Counted from the first letter of the stretch, positions 43,871 to 52,298 are shown. The stretch: 64,000 nt of DNA from Symmachiella macrocystis (GCF_007860075.1 NZ_SJPP01000002.1:992001-1056000); one strand, 5' to 3'. Notes: generated by a model not told the origin, from the letters alone. Numbers and translations are program-made.

Positions 43871-44215
43871 ATGTTGCACTTGGCCTCACATTTCGCTGTG
43901 CCCTTAATCGTGGCGCTCACCTTCTATCGCAGCCGCTGGCGATACGTTCTGCTGATTCTGATAGCGACAATGCTCGTCGACCTGGATCACTTGCTTGCCG
44001 ATCCCATCTACGATCCCGAGCGCTGCTCCATTGGCTTCCACCCGCTGCACTCAATACCCGCGATTGCGGTCTATGCCATGATGTTTGCACTTCCGCTCAT
44101 GCTGGGCGGCAAGGAACGCTCTTTGGGTTGGCGACGCGCAGCCGACTTGGTGCATCTCGTGGGACTAGGACTGCTGATTCACATGGCGCTGGACGGGATC
44201 GACTGCCTAATTTAG
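43871..44215 (+). CDS. DUF6122-like membrane protein
   Basis: A 114-residue membrane protein with four hydrophobic segments. The conserved M-L-V-D-L-D-H-L-L-A-D-P-I-Y-D-P-x-R-C and I-G-F-H-P-L-H pattern fits the DUF6122 family, a relative of membrane-bound metal-dependent hydrolases. ATG start at 43871. A decayed PEP-CTERM gene follows on the same strand. Confidence 0.7.
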   Translation: MLHLASHFAVPLIVALTFYRSRWRYVLLILIATMLVDLDHLLADPIYDPERCSIGFHPLHSIPAIAVYAMMFALPLMLGGKERSLGWRRAADLVHLVGLGLLIHMALDGIDCLI

Positions 44216-44280
44216 CGCAGCGTGGGGAATTCCACATCAACGCGAACGTCTGGTTGAGTAACCTGCTGGCCAGGTCGTAG

Positions 44281-44553
44281 TGCATCACGCAAGTTGGCAT
44301 CCAATCACTTGGAAACGATGTTAGCAGCCAAACGACCTACGCGTTCTCAAACGTGAGTGATACGTGGTTGGGCAATCAGGCGATTGCACTGACGACAACG
44401 AACCATGACGGTTCAGGGGTCAATTTTCATTCGATCACGGTCGAAACGAATTTGGCCAGCGTCCCTGAAGCGAGCACATTCGCCCTGCTCGGCATGAGTG
44501 GTTTAGCCTTGGTCGGATACGGTGTCCGTCGTAAACAGCGACAAGCGGCTTGA
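44281..44553 (+). pseudogene. PEP-CTERM protein, 3' fragment without signal peptide
   Basis: An open frame after a stop at 44278 reads G-N-D-V-S-S-Q-T-T-Y-A-F-S-N-V-S-D-T-W-L-G and continues to A-S-V-P-E-A-S-T-F-A-L-L-G. The key motif is VPEAST, with Ala replacing the second Pro, and the tail is R-R-K-Q-R-Q-A-A. The only start is an internal GTG at 44353. There is no signal peptide, so this looks like the end of a lost gene. Terminator copy 3 follows. Confidence 0.7.
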
Positions 44554-44579
44554 GGCTTGTATTGCTCGATAGAACTTCC

Positions 44580-44611
44580 AACCGTTGGCGAGAGTGCGTC
44601 GGCGTTTTTTT
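44580..44611 (+). terminator. Repeated intrinsic terminator, copy 3
   Basis: AACCGTTGGCG-AGAGTG-CGTCGGCG then T7, preceded by the shared GAACTTCC phrase. Confidence 0.75.
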
Positions 44612-44807
44612 GTGCGCTGTGGAAACCCACATCCCGATCCCGCTTTTACTGGCAAATAACCATCTTGCGCATTAGCGCAAATCTATGTGGGTATCCGCAG
44701 ATGGCTCGTATTCTTGTTGACGACTTGAACGTTGATGGGCGACACTGCGGTAGCTCGCCATTATCCGGTTGAATTTGATCCAATATAGATATCGTGGAGA
44801 TGGTGTT

Positions 44808-46961
44808 TTGAAGCGAACAATTCGAGCCTTAGCCACATGCTTGACGATGCTTCTCGCTGGGGCAATCCAAATTGCAAACGCCGGTCAAATTCTGCCCGAT
44901 CCCAACCTAGCTGGGAATACGATTTATGTTTCTGGGATGGATCACAATTCGTTGTATCCGTTCTACAACTATGGCGAGATTGAGATTCAAGTCGGCGGCA
45001 CGCTGTCAAATTTGGGGGAACTCAGCAACGATGGCGACATCGGCAACAGTGGTCTCTTCGATAACAGCGGTACAGTCAGAAACTATGGCACGCTGACAAA
45101 CTCTGGGCAGATTGAAAATGGTGGAGATCTCGAGAATTCCCAGGATCTCTACAATGACGGGGATCTCTACAACTACGGCAGCGTCAGAAATGACGGCACG
45201 CTAACGAACTCCGAGAACATTCACAACTTCGGGGAACTTGAAAACCAAGGAGACCTCGATAATGGCGGAAATCTCAATAATGATGGTACAGTCAGAAACT
45301 ACGGCACGCTGACAAACTCTGGGCAGGTTGAAAATGGTGGAGATCTCGAGAACTCCCTGGATCTCAACAATGACGGGGAACTCAATAATAACGGCACCCT
45401 CAGAAATGACGGTACGCTCAGAAATGACGACACGCTGACGAACTCTGGGCAGATTGAAAACGGTGGAGATCTCGAGAACTCCCAGGATCTCAACAATGAC
45501 GGGGATCTCTACAACTATGGCAGCGTCAGAAATGACGGCACACTAACGAACTCTGGGCAGATTGATAACGGTGGAGAACTCGAGAACTCCCAGGATCTCA
45601 ACAATGACGGGGATCTCTACAACTACGGCAGCGTCAGAAATGACGGCACGCTAACGAACTCTGGGCAGATTGATAACGGTGGAGAACTCGAGAACCAAGG
45701 AGACCTTGATAATGGCGGGGAACTCAATAATAACGGCACCCTCAGAAATGACGGCACGCTGACGAACTCCGAGAACATTCACAACTTCGGGGAACTTGAA
45801 AACCAAGGAGACCTCGATAATGGCGGAAATCTCAATAATGATGGTACAGTCAGAAACTACGGCACGCTGACAAACACTGGGCAGATTGAAAATGGTGGGG
45901 ATCTCGAGAATTCCCAGGATCTCAACAATGACGGGGAACTCAATAATAACGGCACCCTCAGAAATGACAGCAGCGTCAGAAATGACGGCACGCTGACGAA
46001 CTCTGGGCAGATTGAAAATGGTGGAGATCTCGAGAACTCCCAGGATCTCAACAATGACGGGGATCTCTACAACTACGGCAGCGTCAGAAATGACGGCACG
46101 CTAACGAACTCTGGGCAGATTGATAACGGTGGAGAACTCGAGAACTCCCAGGATCTCAACAATGGGGGCGAACTCTACAACAACGACACCCTCAGAAATG
46201 GAGGCACGCTGACGAACTCCTCTGACGGATCTATTCACAACTTCTTCGAGCTCGAAAACTTTGGAGAACTCAACAATGACGGGGAACTCTACAACGAAGG
46301 CTTCGTCAGAAATGACGGCACGCTAACGAACTCTGGGAACATTACCAACCACGATTACTTCGACAACAACGGCACGCTGATTAACGATGGTACGTTGATA
46401 ACCTACAGCAACTTTGAGAACTATGGTGTTCTCGGCGGGGCGGGGACACATTTGGGTGACCTTTCCGACTCAGGGACGTTGGCTCCAGGCAATTCACCGG
46501 GCGTCTACTCTATTGACGGTAACTATATGAAGTACGACGGTGTGTTTGAGATTGAACTGGGTGGTCTATCAGACGGCGACGGCGATAAAAGTTCAACGCA
46601 ATACGATTGGGTCGATATCACTGGGGACATCAGTATCTTCGGCAATACATTCGTCAACCTATCCTTTGTTGATGGATTCAGCGTCGGCGAACTTTCGGTA
46701 GATGATCGTTTCGACATCCTGCGATTCGGTGGCAACCTAACCGGTTTCGAGTTTTTGAATCTCAATGACTCACAGGCTCAACTGTGGAATGGCGCCTACT
46801 GGAGCTTGAATGCCGATGACTATTCGGTGTTCCTCACGGTCCATTCAACCGCCCCCGCCACAGGAGTCCCCGAACCATCCACGTACGCCGGACTCATCGG
46901 CATCACTTGCGTGTCACTGCTCGCCTATGGCTGGCGGCGCAAACGGCAACAGGCTGCGTGA
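44808..46961 (+). CDS. Large PEP-CTERM protein made of hexapeptide repeats
   Basis: The TTG at 44808 (with GGAGATGGTG just upstream) gives a signal peptide beginning L-K-R-T-I-R-A-L-A-T and ending N-A-G. Residues about 65-530 are built of hexapeptides of the form [GD]-x-[LIV]-x-N-x (G-T-L-T-N-S, G-Q-I-E-N-G, G-D-L-E-N-S and so on). Six of them form a 36-residue, 108-base super-unit. This predicts a beta-helix or solenoid. The following domain has G-T-L-A-P-G-N-S-P-G and Y-D-W-V-D-I-T-G and resembles the end of autotransporter-associated repeats. The C terminus is V-P-E-P-S-T-Y-A-G-L then A-Y-G-W-R-R-K-R-Q-Q-A-A. Total 717 residues. An upstream TTG at 44769 is less likely because it disrupts the signal. 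Confidence 0.85.
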   Translation: MKRTIRALATCLTMLLAGAIQIANAGQILPDPNLAGNTIYVSGMDHNSLYPFYNYGEIEIQVGGTLSNLGELSNDGDIGNSGLFDNSGTVRNYGTLTNSGQIENGGDLENSQDLYNDGDLYNYGSVRNDGTLTNSENIHNFGELENQGDLDNGGNLNNDGTVRNYGTLTNSGQVENGGDLENSLDLNNDGELNNNGTLRNDGTLRNDDTLTNSGQIENGGDLENSQDLNNDGDLYNYGSVRNDGTLTNSGQIDNGGELENSQDLNNDGDLYNYGSVRNDGTLTNSGQIDNGGELENQGDLDNGGELNNNGTLRNDGTLTNSENIHNFGELENQGDLDNGGNLNNDGTVRNYGTLTNTGQIENGGDLENSQDLNNDGELNNNGTLRNDSSVRNDGTLTNSGQIENGGDLENSQDLNNDGDLYNYGSVRNDGTLTNSGQIDNGGELENSQDLNNGGELYNNDTLRNGGTLTNSSDGSIHNFFELENFGELNNDGELYNEGFVRNDGTLTNSGNITNHDYFDNNGTLINDGTLITYSNFENYGVLGGAGTHLGDLSDSGTLAPGNSPGVYSIDGNYMKYDGVFEIELGGLSDGDGDKSSTQYDWVDITGDISIFGNTFVNLSFVDGFSVGELSVDDRFDILRFGGNLTGFEFLNLNDSQAQLWNGAYWSLNADDYSVFLTVHSTAPATGVPEPSTYAGLIGITCVSLLAYGWRRKRQQAA
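45060..46250 (+). repeat. Tandem 18-bp/108-bp coding repeats of the hexapeptide protein
   Basis: GATAACGGTGGAGAACTCGA occurs at 45564, 45672 and 46122; the distances 108 and 450 are multiples of 18. Hexapeptides vary mainly at positions 2, 4 and 6. Recent duplications within the array are likely, since whole 108-base blocks are almost identical. Confidence 0.85.
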
Positions 46962-47015
46962 TTTAAGAGCTATCACACTTCGTCAGCACCAAGGACTACA
47001 ACACAAGGGTTCGAC

Positions 47016-47621
47016 ATGAAGCGAGCGATCATATCGGCTGTGGCTAGCGTGGTGGTGCTGCTGTCTTCTGAAGGACGGATAGAGGCTGAAATAATCACCT
47101 TTGATCTCCCATCCAACACCTGGCAAACAGATTTTGACACTGCAGAAGTGGATATTGAGTTTCGATCCCATGTGTTCCCTTGGCCCACCGGCTACAACGA
47201 TCTTACAAACGTTGCATATACCGACAGTGGCAGTTCTCTCATCATCGATCTCAGATCAATCAACAATGCTCTAGTCACACTGAATCAATTCGATCTTGGC
47301 AACTCGCTTGGTAATGGCGGCAATACTCAGTATCACATTTACGATTTATCAGACCTGAACAATCCGATTCTTTCGGTAACAAATCTTCAAGTCCCCTATT
47401 CGACGAACAGTCATTCAACTTTCTCCGTCAACCTATCGAGCAATCACGGAATCCGGCTACAGGTGGGACCAGACCTGAACAACATCGGTATCGATAACAT
47501 AATTTTTAACGAACCCATTGCAGTGGTCCCCGAACCATCCACCTACGCCGGACTTCTCGGCATTACCTGCGTGTCACTGCTCGCCTACGGCTGGTGGCGT
47601 AAAAGGCAACAAGCTGCTTGA
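47016..47621 (+). CDS. PEP-CTERM secreted protein
   Basis: A 201-residue protein that starts 54 bases after the hexapeptide gene without an intervening terminator, so the two are likely co-transcribed. Signal peptide M-K-R-A-I-I-S-A-V-A ... E-A. The beta-rich centre begins I-I-T-F-D-L-P-S-N-T-W. C terminus V-V-P-E-P-S-T-Y-A-G-L-L-G-I-T-C-V-S-L-L-A-Y-G-W-W then R-K-R-Q-Q-A-A. This shares the variant V-P-E-P-S-T-Y-A-G tail with the previous gene only. Terminator copy 4 follows. Confidence 0.85.
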   Translation: MKRAIISAVASVVVLLSSEGRIEAEIITFDLPSNTWQTDFDTAEVDIEFRSHVFPWPTGYNDLTNVAYTDSGSSLIIDLRSINNALVTLNQFDLGNSLGNGGNTQYHIYDLSDLNNPILSVTNLQVPYSTNSHSTFSVNLSSNHGIRLQVGPDLNNIGIDNIIFNEPIAVVPEPSTYAGLLGITCVSLLAYGWWRKRQQAA

Positions 47622-47644
47622 AGCTGACATCGCTCAATAGAACT

Positions 47645-47680
47645 TCCAACCGTCGGCGTGAAAACGTCGGCGGTTTTTTT
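47645..47680 (+). terminator. Repeated intrinsic terminator, copy 4
   Basis: CCAACCGTCGGCG-TGAAAA-CGTCGGCGG then T7. Confidence 0.85.
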
Positions 47681-48231
47681 GCGCGCAAATGGGGGCTAAT
47701 CAGGTGAAGCGTGGGCTGGGGCAGTGACGGTGACGACGGTGACTCTTCACAGTTCCCACGTCCCGTTAGGCTTCCGCTTTCCCCCCCAACGTCCACGAAA
47801 ACGGCCAAAAGAGCGGCATAGACGGTTATTTTCAGAAATCCACAACAATTCTCCAGAATTAGTGCCCGGCATTTTGACGTTTTGGGTATCCCCCTTGTGA
47901 ACTCGCATTTTCAATCATTATCCATAGGATGACACCGACACCATCTTGGCGCCCAATAAACGACTACACGCGAGTCAATAAGATACTCGCATGTGGTTTG
48001 AGTCCGCTGCGACGGAGGCTTGTTAAGTGCTTTCTTAGATTGGCTTTACAAGTTGTTGACTACCCTTTTGTTACTTTGGCACACCCGTTGCTTTGTGTTA
48101 CTTGCATATCCGGCAGTCGAAACGATCGGGTAGGCAAGCATCACAAAAGGTCGCCAATCAACAGCGGGTCGTGGTGGTCACGGGCACGAAACGGTGGCGG
48201 GAAACACACGAAACACACAAGGGGAACAACG
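47681..48231. other. Long leader/intergenic region, no gene seen
   Basis: About 550 bases before the Asn/Arg-rich gene. A frame is open from 47929 into the gene, but its first hundred codons have no signal peptide or resemblance, so they are treated as leader. Promoter position unknown. Confidence 0.45.
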
Positions 48232-48894
48232 ATGAAGGCTTTTCAAATCTTTTTAACAGTGGCGGTCTTGGGTGGAATTGGCAACATGGCGGTCGAAGCG
48301 AAAGCTCAGAACCCCATCGTCGGCGGCGGCAGCCAGACCGATGTCTACTACGATCCGTTCAACGATCACACCTACGTCAAACGCGAACGCGTCAGCGTGC
48401 GTGAGAGTGCCTTCGACCCCGGTCGGATGTACGTCGATCCCGGTTCAAAACGTTACATCGATCGCTACTTCCGTGACAACAACGGTCAGTTGGTTCGCGA
48501 ATTTGGTTGGACCTGGACCAGCAACGGTCGTCCGCACGGTAAATTGACCCGCCAACGCGTCCGTCACTATTCGAATCCTCGCCCCGGAGGCGGGCGGCCG
48601 GGTGGCGGAGCAACCATCGATGATCAAGATACCGTGGTTTTCAGCGTGGGGGGAAACAAACGTCGTCCCAACAACAGCCGACGACCTAAGTACAACGGTC
48701 GCCCTGGAAACAACCGTCGTCCCGGTGGCACGACCATCGATGATCGCAAAACCGTGATTTTCGATGCCAATAGCCGCAACAACAACCGCAATCGTAACAA
48801 CAATCGCAACAACAACAGCAACAAAAATCGGAAACGTACCGGGCGAAATCAAACCCGCAACGGTCGTCCCGCAATGTTCGGATCTTCCCGTTAA
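48232..48894 (+). CDS. Secreted Asn/Arg-rich basic protein
   Basis: Not assigned to a family. From ATG 48232 the 220 residues have a signal peptide (M-K-A-F-Q-I-F-L-T-V-A-V-L ... A-K-A-Q). An N-terminal domain contains Y-Y-D-P-F-N-D-H-T-Y-V-K and I-D-R-Y-F-R-D-N-N-G-Q-L-V-R-E-F. Then two T-I-D-D-x-x-T-V-[VI]-F repeats are separated by P/R/N-rich sequence, and the tail is dense in N and R (R-N-N-N-R-N-R-N-N-N-R-N-N). The tail is low complexity and very basic, so it might bind nucleic acid or polysaccharide. Its last 40 codons are duplicated at 49835-49971. A 12-bp hairpin terminator follows at 48935-48973. Confidence 0.75.
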   Translation: MKAFQIFLTVAVLGGIGNMAVEAKAQNPIVGGGSQTDVYYDPFNDHTYVKRERVSVRESAFDPGRMYVDPGSKRYIDRYFRDNNGQLVREFGWTWTSNGRPHGKLTRQRVRHYSNPRPGGGRPGGGATIDDQDTVVFSVGGNKRRPNNSRRPKYNGRPGNNRRPGGTTIDDRKTVIFDANSRNNNRNRNNNRNNNSNKNRKRTGRNQTRNGRPAMFGSSR

Positions 48895-48934
48895 TTCCGA
48901 ATCAACTGTAGATTGGCAACAGGACAATTTGACG

Positions 48935-48973
48935 CGGCCGGCGAGACACTGTTTCTCGCCGGCCGTTTTTTTT
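48935..48973 (+). terminator. Intrinsic terminator of the Asn/Arg-rich gene
   Basis: CGGCCGGCGAGA pairs with TCTCGCCGGCCG, a 12-bp perfect stem, then T8. A near copy stands at 49996-50033 behind the truncated duplicate gene. Confidence 0.88.
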
Positions 48974-48999
48974 GAAGCGTCTCTCAATTCGATTCTCGA

Positions 49000-49150
49000 T
49001 ACGCAACGTGCGCAAGGGGCTTGGCGACTATCTTGCGAAGGTGGCCAAGGCGGCAGGTCTCGACATGCTGGCGCGGTTCTACGAGGGGATGACCGGCAAG
49101 GGCGGTTTTGTGCCGGTGAACGCCATGCCGCATATCCCGTCCGACCAGTA
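49000..49150 (+). other. Decayed sequence with K-G-L-G-D...A-K-V-A-K frame
   Basis: After the hairpin a short frame reads N-V-R-K-G-L-G-D-Y-L-A-K-V-A-K and continues A-A-G-L-D-M-L. Its counterpart after the duplicate hairpin (50076-50138) reads R-P-Q-G-L-G-D-E-L-A-K-V-A-K then V-A-R-L-D-K-L. So the duplication covers this too. The phrase recalls small phage/planctomycete proteins of the G-L-G-D-x-x-x-K-x-T-K-A-T-G type; I only know this from memory. Confidence 0.35.
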
Positions 49151-49681
49151 TCCACCAGTCTTGGGCCATCGCACTCTGGTTCCATAGAATTTCGTAACTA
49201 TTTGGGCTTCGATTTGTCGGGAGTTTCGGAGCCGATTATCGCTGCCGAACTCATCCTGGATTCCGCCGCCGTTTTAGGCACGAATCATGATTATGAGTTA
49301 CACCAGGTTGTGACTCCCTTTGCGAATCTTGGCAGTCATTCTGTAGCAACCTTTGATGACCTGGGCAGCGGTACGGTTTATGGTGCCAGAAAGTATGTGT
49401 CGAGCGACAGGTTGCAATTGAGGTCTATCCTGTTGAATGCTGCTGCATTGACAGATCTCAACTCAGCTGCAGGAGGCAGTTTTGCCATCGGGGGCAGCAT
49501 CACGTCCGTGCCTGGAAACGAACAAGGCATTTTTGCCGGATCCAACAATACGAATTCCGTGCAACTGAAATTGACGACGGCCGCCGCCGTCCCCGAACCG
49601 AGCACCTTCGCCCTCCTGGGCATCGGTGGCATCGCCCTAGTCGGATACGGCTGGCGGCGCCGGCGGCATCAGGCTGCGTGA
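49150..49681 (+). pseudogene. PEP-CTERM protein with lost 5' end
   Basis: The frame joins with unrelated sequence near 49150, then reads S-I-E-F-R-N-Y-L-G-F-D-L-S-G, A-A-E-L-I-L-D-S-A and Y-E-L-H-Q-V-V-T-P-F-A-N-L as a normal PEP-CTERM protein does. It ends V-P-E-P-S-T-F-A-L-L-G-I-G-G-I-A-L-V-G-Y-G-W-R-R-R-R-H-Q-A-A. No start codon with a signal peptide is present; the open frame upstream belongs to other sequence. It probably lost its first 30-60 codons in a rearrangement. Terminator copy 5 follows. Confidence 0.65.
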
Positions 49682-49706
49682 GGCTTGATTTGAAAATTTG
49701 AATCTT

Positions 49707-49741
49707 CCAACCGTCGGTGCGGGTGCGTCGGCGGTTTTTTT
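49707..49741 (+). terminator. Repeated intrinsic terminator, copy 5
   Basis: CCAACCGTCGGTG-CGGG-TGCGTCGGCGG then T7. Confidence 0.75.
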
Positions 49742-49846
49742 GCGCACAACTGCTGTGTTTAAAGTGAGGTCTGGATATGGCTAGCCATGTGGTGTGGACA
49801 GCGAGGGAAGTATGCAGCGGGGAGCGAAGTCGCTGGTCGGGCAACA
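49742..49846 (+). repeat. Duplicate of the leader and 5' end of the RecA-like ATPase gene
   Basis: ATGCAGCGGGGAGCGAAGTC plus the next 15 bases (49811-49846) match 52402-52437, the start of the DnaB/RecA-like gene, and the 60 bases before are also similar (52336-52401). Here the copy reads M-Q-R-G-A-K-S-L-V-G-Q-Q, then passes into the Asn/Arg-rich tail in another frame. It is a fused junction, not an intact gene. Confidence 0.7.
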
Positions 49847-49971
49847 GCCGCAACAATCGCAAGAACGTCAACTCTAACAATCGGAACAACCGCCGCAGCA
49901 ACAATCAGCAGCGAGCAGGTCGCAATCAATCCCGCAACGATCGCCCTGCGATGTTCGGTTTTGCTCGCTAG
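49835..49971 (+). pseudogene. Truncated copy of the Asn/Arg-rich protein tail
   Basis: The frame R-W-S-G-N-S-R-N-N-R-K-N then S-R-N-D-R-P-A-M-F-G-F-A-R and stop corresponds to the last 45 residues of the protein at 48232-48894 (which ends R-P-A-M-F-G-S-S-R). The front of the gene and its signal peptide are missing. The hairpin terminator of the original gene was duplicated with it (49996-50033). Confidence 0.75.
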
Positions 49972-49995
49972 TTCAAAATCAGCGAGGCGTTTAAC

Positions 49996-50033
49996 AACGG
50001 CCGGTGAGACAGTGTTCTCGCCGGCCGTTTTTT
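49996..50033 (+). terminator. Copy of the 12-bp hairpin terminator
   Basis: CGGCCGGTGAGA pairs with TCTCGCCGGCCG, then T6. One G-T wobble distinguishes it from the copy at 48935. Confidence 0.85.
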
Positions 50034-50140
50034 GCATGACGCGTATCTCATTTCTATTCTCAATTCGAACCGTCCGCAGGGGCTCGGTGACGAACTTGCG
50101 AAAGTGGCCAAGGTAGCACGCCTCGACAAACTGGAGCGGC

Positions 50141-50194
50141 GGCCTCGCCCTGGTCGCCTACGGCTGCCGACGCAAACGGCAACAGGTTGCTTGA
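50141..50194 (+). pseudogene. Orphan PEP-CTERM tail remnant B
   Basis: Reads G-L-A-L-V-A-Y-G-C-R-R-K-R-Q-Q-V-A and stop, the final 17 residues of a PEP-CTERM protein fused to the sequence behind the Asn/Arg-rich duplicate. No V-P-E-P-S-T remains. Terminator copy 6 (50219-50253) follows. Confidence 0.75.
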
Positions 50195-50218
50195 AGCTGA
50201 CATCGCTCTATAGACCTT

Positions 50219-50253
50219 CCAACCGTCGGCGTGAAAACGTCGGCGGTTTTTTT
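50219..50253 (+). terminator. Repeated intrinsic terminator, copy 6
   Basis: CCAACCGTCGGCG-TGAAAA-CGTCGGCGG then T7. Confidence 0.85.
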
Positions 50254-50256
50254 GTG

Positions 50257-50516
50257 CGTCTCTCAGCCATAAGCAGCCACCACGTCGTCTAGGTGGCTGC
50301 CTGATAGAGCACGTTTGCCTCGATGGCGAAAAATCGGGGGATGTGAGCCGAAACGCGGTTAGGATATGGGGCCACGTGCCCTAAACGGTGGTTTTTCGGC
50401 GTGTGTCACTGCAAGCGGGTTTCTGAGACGAATTCAGAACGGTTTCGAGCATCGCAGTCAGAGTTCACCAGCGGTGGAACCAATCAACGTCATTGGGTTT
50501 GCCGACGCATCAACAT
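50257..50516. repeat. Noncoding region with counterpart near 59670-59830
   Basis: AAGCAGCCA-CCACGTCGTCTAG-GTGGCTGCCT at about 50270-50303 has a close partner at about 59676-59705 (AAGCAGCCAGCACCTTGTCT followed by GGATGGCTGCCT). Looser similarity continues about 100 bases. It contains a 7-bp GCAGCCA/TGGCTGC stem. No gene is seen in either copy. Confidence 0.5.
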
Positions 50517-51782
50517 TCAATCTTGCTTCTCTTTGAGTCCATACTTCTTGTTGATTTCGTCATACGTCGGCTGAATCACATCCTGTACATCGAGTTTCCC
50601 ATTCACAATTTCTTTCGAATACGGAATTCTCTGGCTTGCATCGGGAAGCTGAGGCTTCTCGGTGGCCGGAGGAGGCCAGACATCTTCGTCGACTACTGCC
50701 ATCCGTACACGAATTTCATCCGGAGTGATGTTCCATACCATGTAGTCCATGGAAAGACTCAGTGGGCCCTTGTAGGTTTTCCGAATACGATCATTGATCG
50801 ACGCGGTCGTGTCAAAGTCCTTGAAAAAGTGATACGCCACGGCCATTCGCGGTTTGATGAGCGACATTACGCTGCCGAACGCTTCAGGTGCTGTATGAAT
50901 CTGGGTGCCCACCGCGAGAGCGCTTTGTGGCGTGAATTTGAACTTGGTAATCATGTCCGGCACTGCGATGAAGCACTCGTGAATTGCTAGGTCGGCATCC
51001 TTCGCATACTTCGCAAACCACTTGTTCGGATAGGTATCACCTCCGAACACGAACTTCAGGCCGTTCCACTCCAAGCTGTAGCTCACGGGACCATCAAGGG
51101 CATGGATGGCCGGGAACGAGCGGATCGTCACGCCATTTTCCTGATACACGATCTTATTCATTCCCCGGTAGTCAAATTCGTTGACTTCGATATGGTATCC
51201 CCGTGGATCGGTGATTCCCTTGCGACCGTCCAAGTCCCATGTAAGCGCTTTGCGTAAGTGGTCCACAGCGTATTTGGTGCCTCTTTCCGGAGTGCCGCCA
51301 CTCGGTCCCCATACTCGCAACGGTTTCTGACGGCCGGCCAGAGCCCCGCCGACAAACAATGCATCGAGATCACCAAAATGATCGGTATGCAGGTGGCTCA
51401 GAAAGACCTTATCAAGATAATTGTAGGGAATCTGGAAAGCAGAGATGCGCTCTGCTGATCCGGTCCCAACATCGAAAATAAACTTGTCTCCATTCCCCAA
51501 TTCGAGCAGCCAGCATGAGGCTGCTTGTTTGGGACGAGCTGTAGGCATGCCGGTTCCGCAGGCGAGTAAACGCATCTCGTTGGGTTGCAGGGTTTCGCTA
51601 TTCGGTGTGTAGAAATCACGGCCACGTGCTTTGACTGGTGAATACTTTTCGGTGGAATTGGCATCCGCCGCAAGTGCTTTAGGTTCATATTTCCAATTGT
51701 TGTTAGCCACGATAAAACCCAGAAAAAATCCAATCGCCAAAATACTCAAGATCCCGAGTTGCTTCTTCGTTTCTTTAGACAT
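50517..51782 (-). CDS. MBL-fold metallohydrolase, membrane-anchored (GntH-like)
   Basis: A 421-residue protein with an N-terminal membrane anchor (about 9-26) and a metallo-beta-lactamase fold. H-L-H-T-D-H-F-G-D is the Zn-binding motif, with G-G-D-T and further His residues (Y-H-F-F-K) downstream, as in tRNase Z-like or GntH-type hydrolases. The name GntH (guanitoxin biosynthesis) is applied to homologues in databases from memory; no other guanitoxin gene is in the window, so a toxin role is not suggested. ATG start at 51782. It is the only minus-strand gene inside the PEP-CTERM block. Confidence 0.8.
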   Translation of the reverse strand: MSKETKKQLGILSILAIGFFLGFIVANNNWKYEPKALAADANSTEKYSPVKARGRDFYTPNSETLQPNEMRLLACGTGMPTARPKQAASCWLLELGNGDKFIFDVGTGSAERISAFQIPYNYLDKVFLSHLHTDHFGDLDALFVGGALAGRQKPLRVWGPSGGTPERGTKYAVDHLRKALTWDLDGRKGITDPRGYHIEVNEFDYRGMNKIVYQENGVTIRSFPAIHALDGPVSYSLEWNGLKFVFGGDTYPNKWFAKYAKDADLAIHECFIAVPDMITKFKFTPQSALAVGTQIHTAPEAFGSVMSLIKPRMAVAYHFFKDFDTTASINDRIRKTYKGPLSLSMDYMVWNITPDEIRVRMAVVDEDVWPPPATEKPQLPDASQRIPYSKEIVNGKLDVQDVIQPTYDEINKKYGLKEKQD

Positions 51783-52217
51783 TGACGTAGTCCCTTGGAT
51801 TCATTCTCTGGATTTATTCCTAGTGAATTGATTGATTCATCCTAATTGATTGATTCATTTCAGTCGAGCTAATTGAAAAAATCCACTTTTCTATTGTCTT
51901 TCCTCCGGAGAAAACAGCTCTTCCAGATAGCAGGTCCCAGCAGACCGTTCCATTTTTTCTTTACGTCGCGCGTCGGCTGATCACGTCGCTATTCGGCACA
52001 GTTAGAAGTCCGAGAAACTCATCTCATCGATCAACGTGCCATATTCCCGTGCGATGGGCTCGAATCGGCACACACTCGTTTGCCATTGATTTCAACCCGT
52101 ATCCCTCACTGCCTACCCCAACGCCACGCCAAGACAGTAAGCATGTCGCGTCGCAATCCGGTCACGATCAGGCAATCGTCTCCCCTGGGTATCGCGGGAG
52201 ACGAGGCTTGACCCGGC
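51783..52217. other. Upstream region of the MBL gene, no gene seen
   Basis: AT-rich near 51800-51870, which suits a minus-strand promoter. No named element seen. Confidence 0.4.
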
Positions 52218-52266
52218 GGCCTGGCCCAAGGTTGGTTAAGCCTGGCGGCCTAAGCGGCAACAAGCT
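52218..52266 (+). pseudogene. Orphan PEP-CTERM tail remnant C
   Basis: GGCCTGGCCC...CCTGGCGGCCTAAGCGGCAA matches, base for base with small changes, the DNA coding for G-L-A-L-V-x-Y-G-W-R-R-K-R-Q-Q in the intact genes, but an in-frame stop and shifts break it. Terminator copy 7 (52299-52331) follows. Confidence 0.65.
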
Positions 52267-52298
52267 ACACGAGTTTTGATTGGCACAAATGAATCTTC

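Noticed and set aside
45060-46250. CRISPR array
   Set aside because: The repeats are continuous in-frame multiples of 18 bases without unique spacers and encode hexapeptides.
47929-48231. 101-codon extension of the Asn/Arg-rich protein
   Set aside because: It has no conserved features and would bury the clear signal peptide at 48232.
50517-51782. Guanitoxin biosynthesis cluster
   Set aside because: Only a GntH-like MBL-fold protein is present; no other guanitoxin gene is seen in the window.
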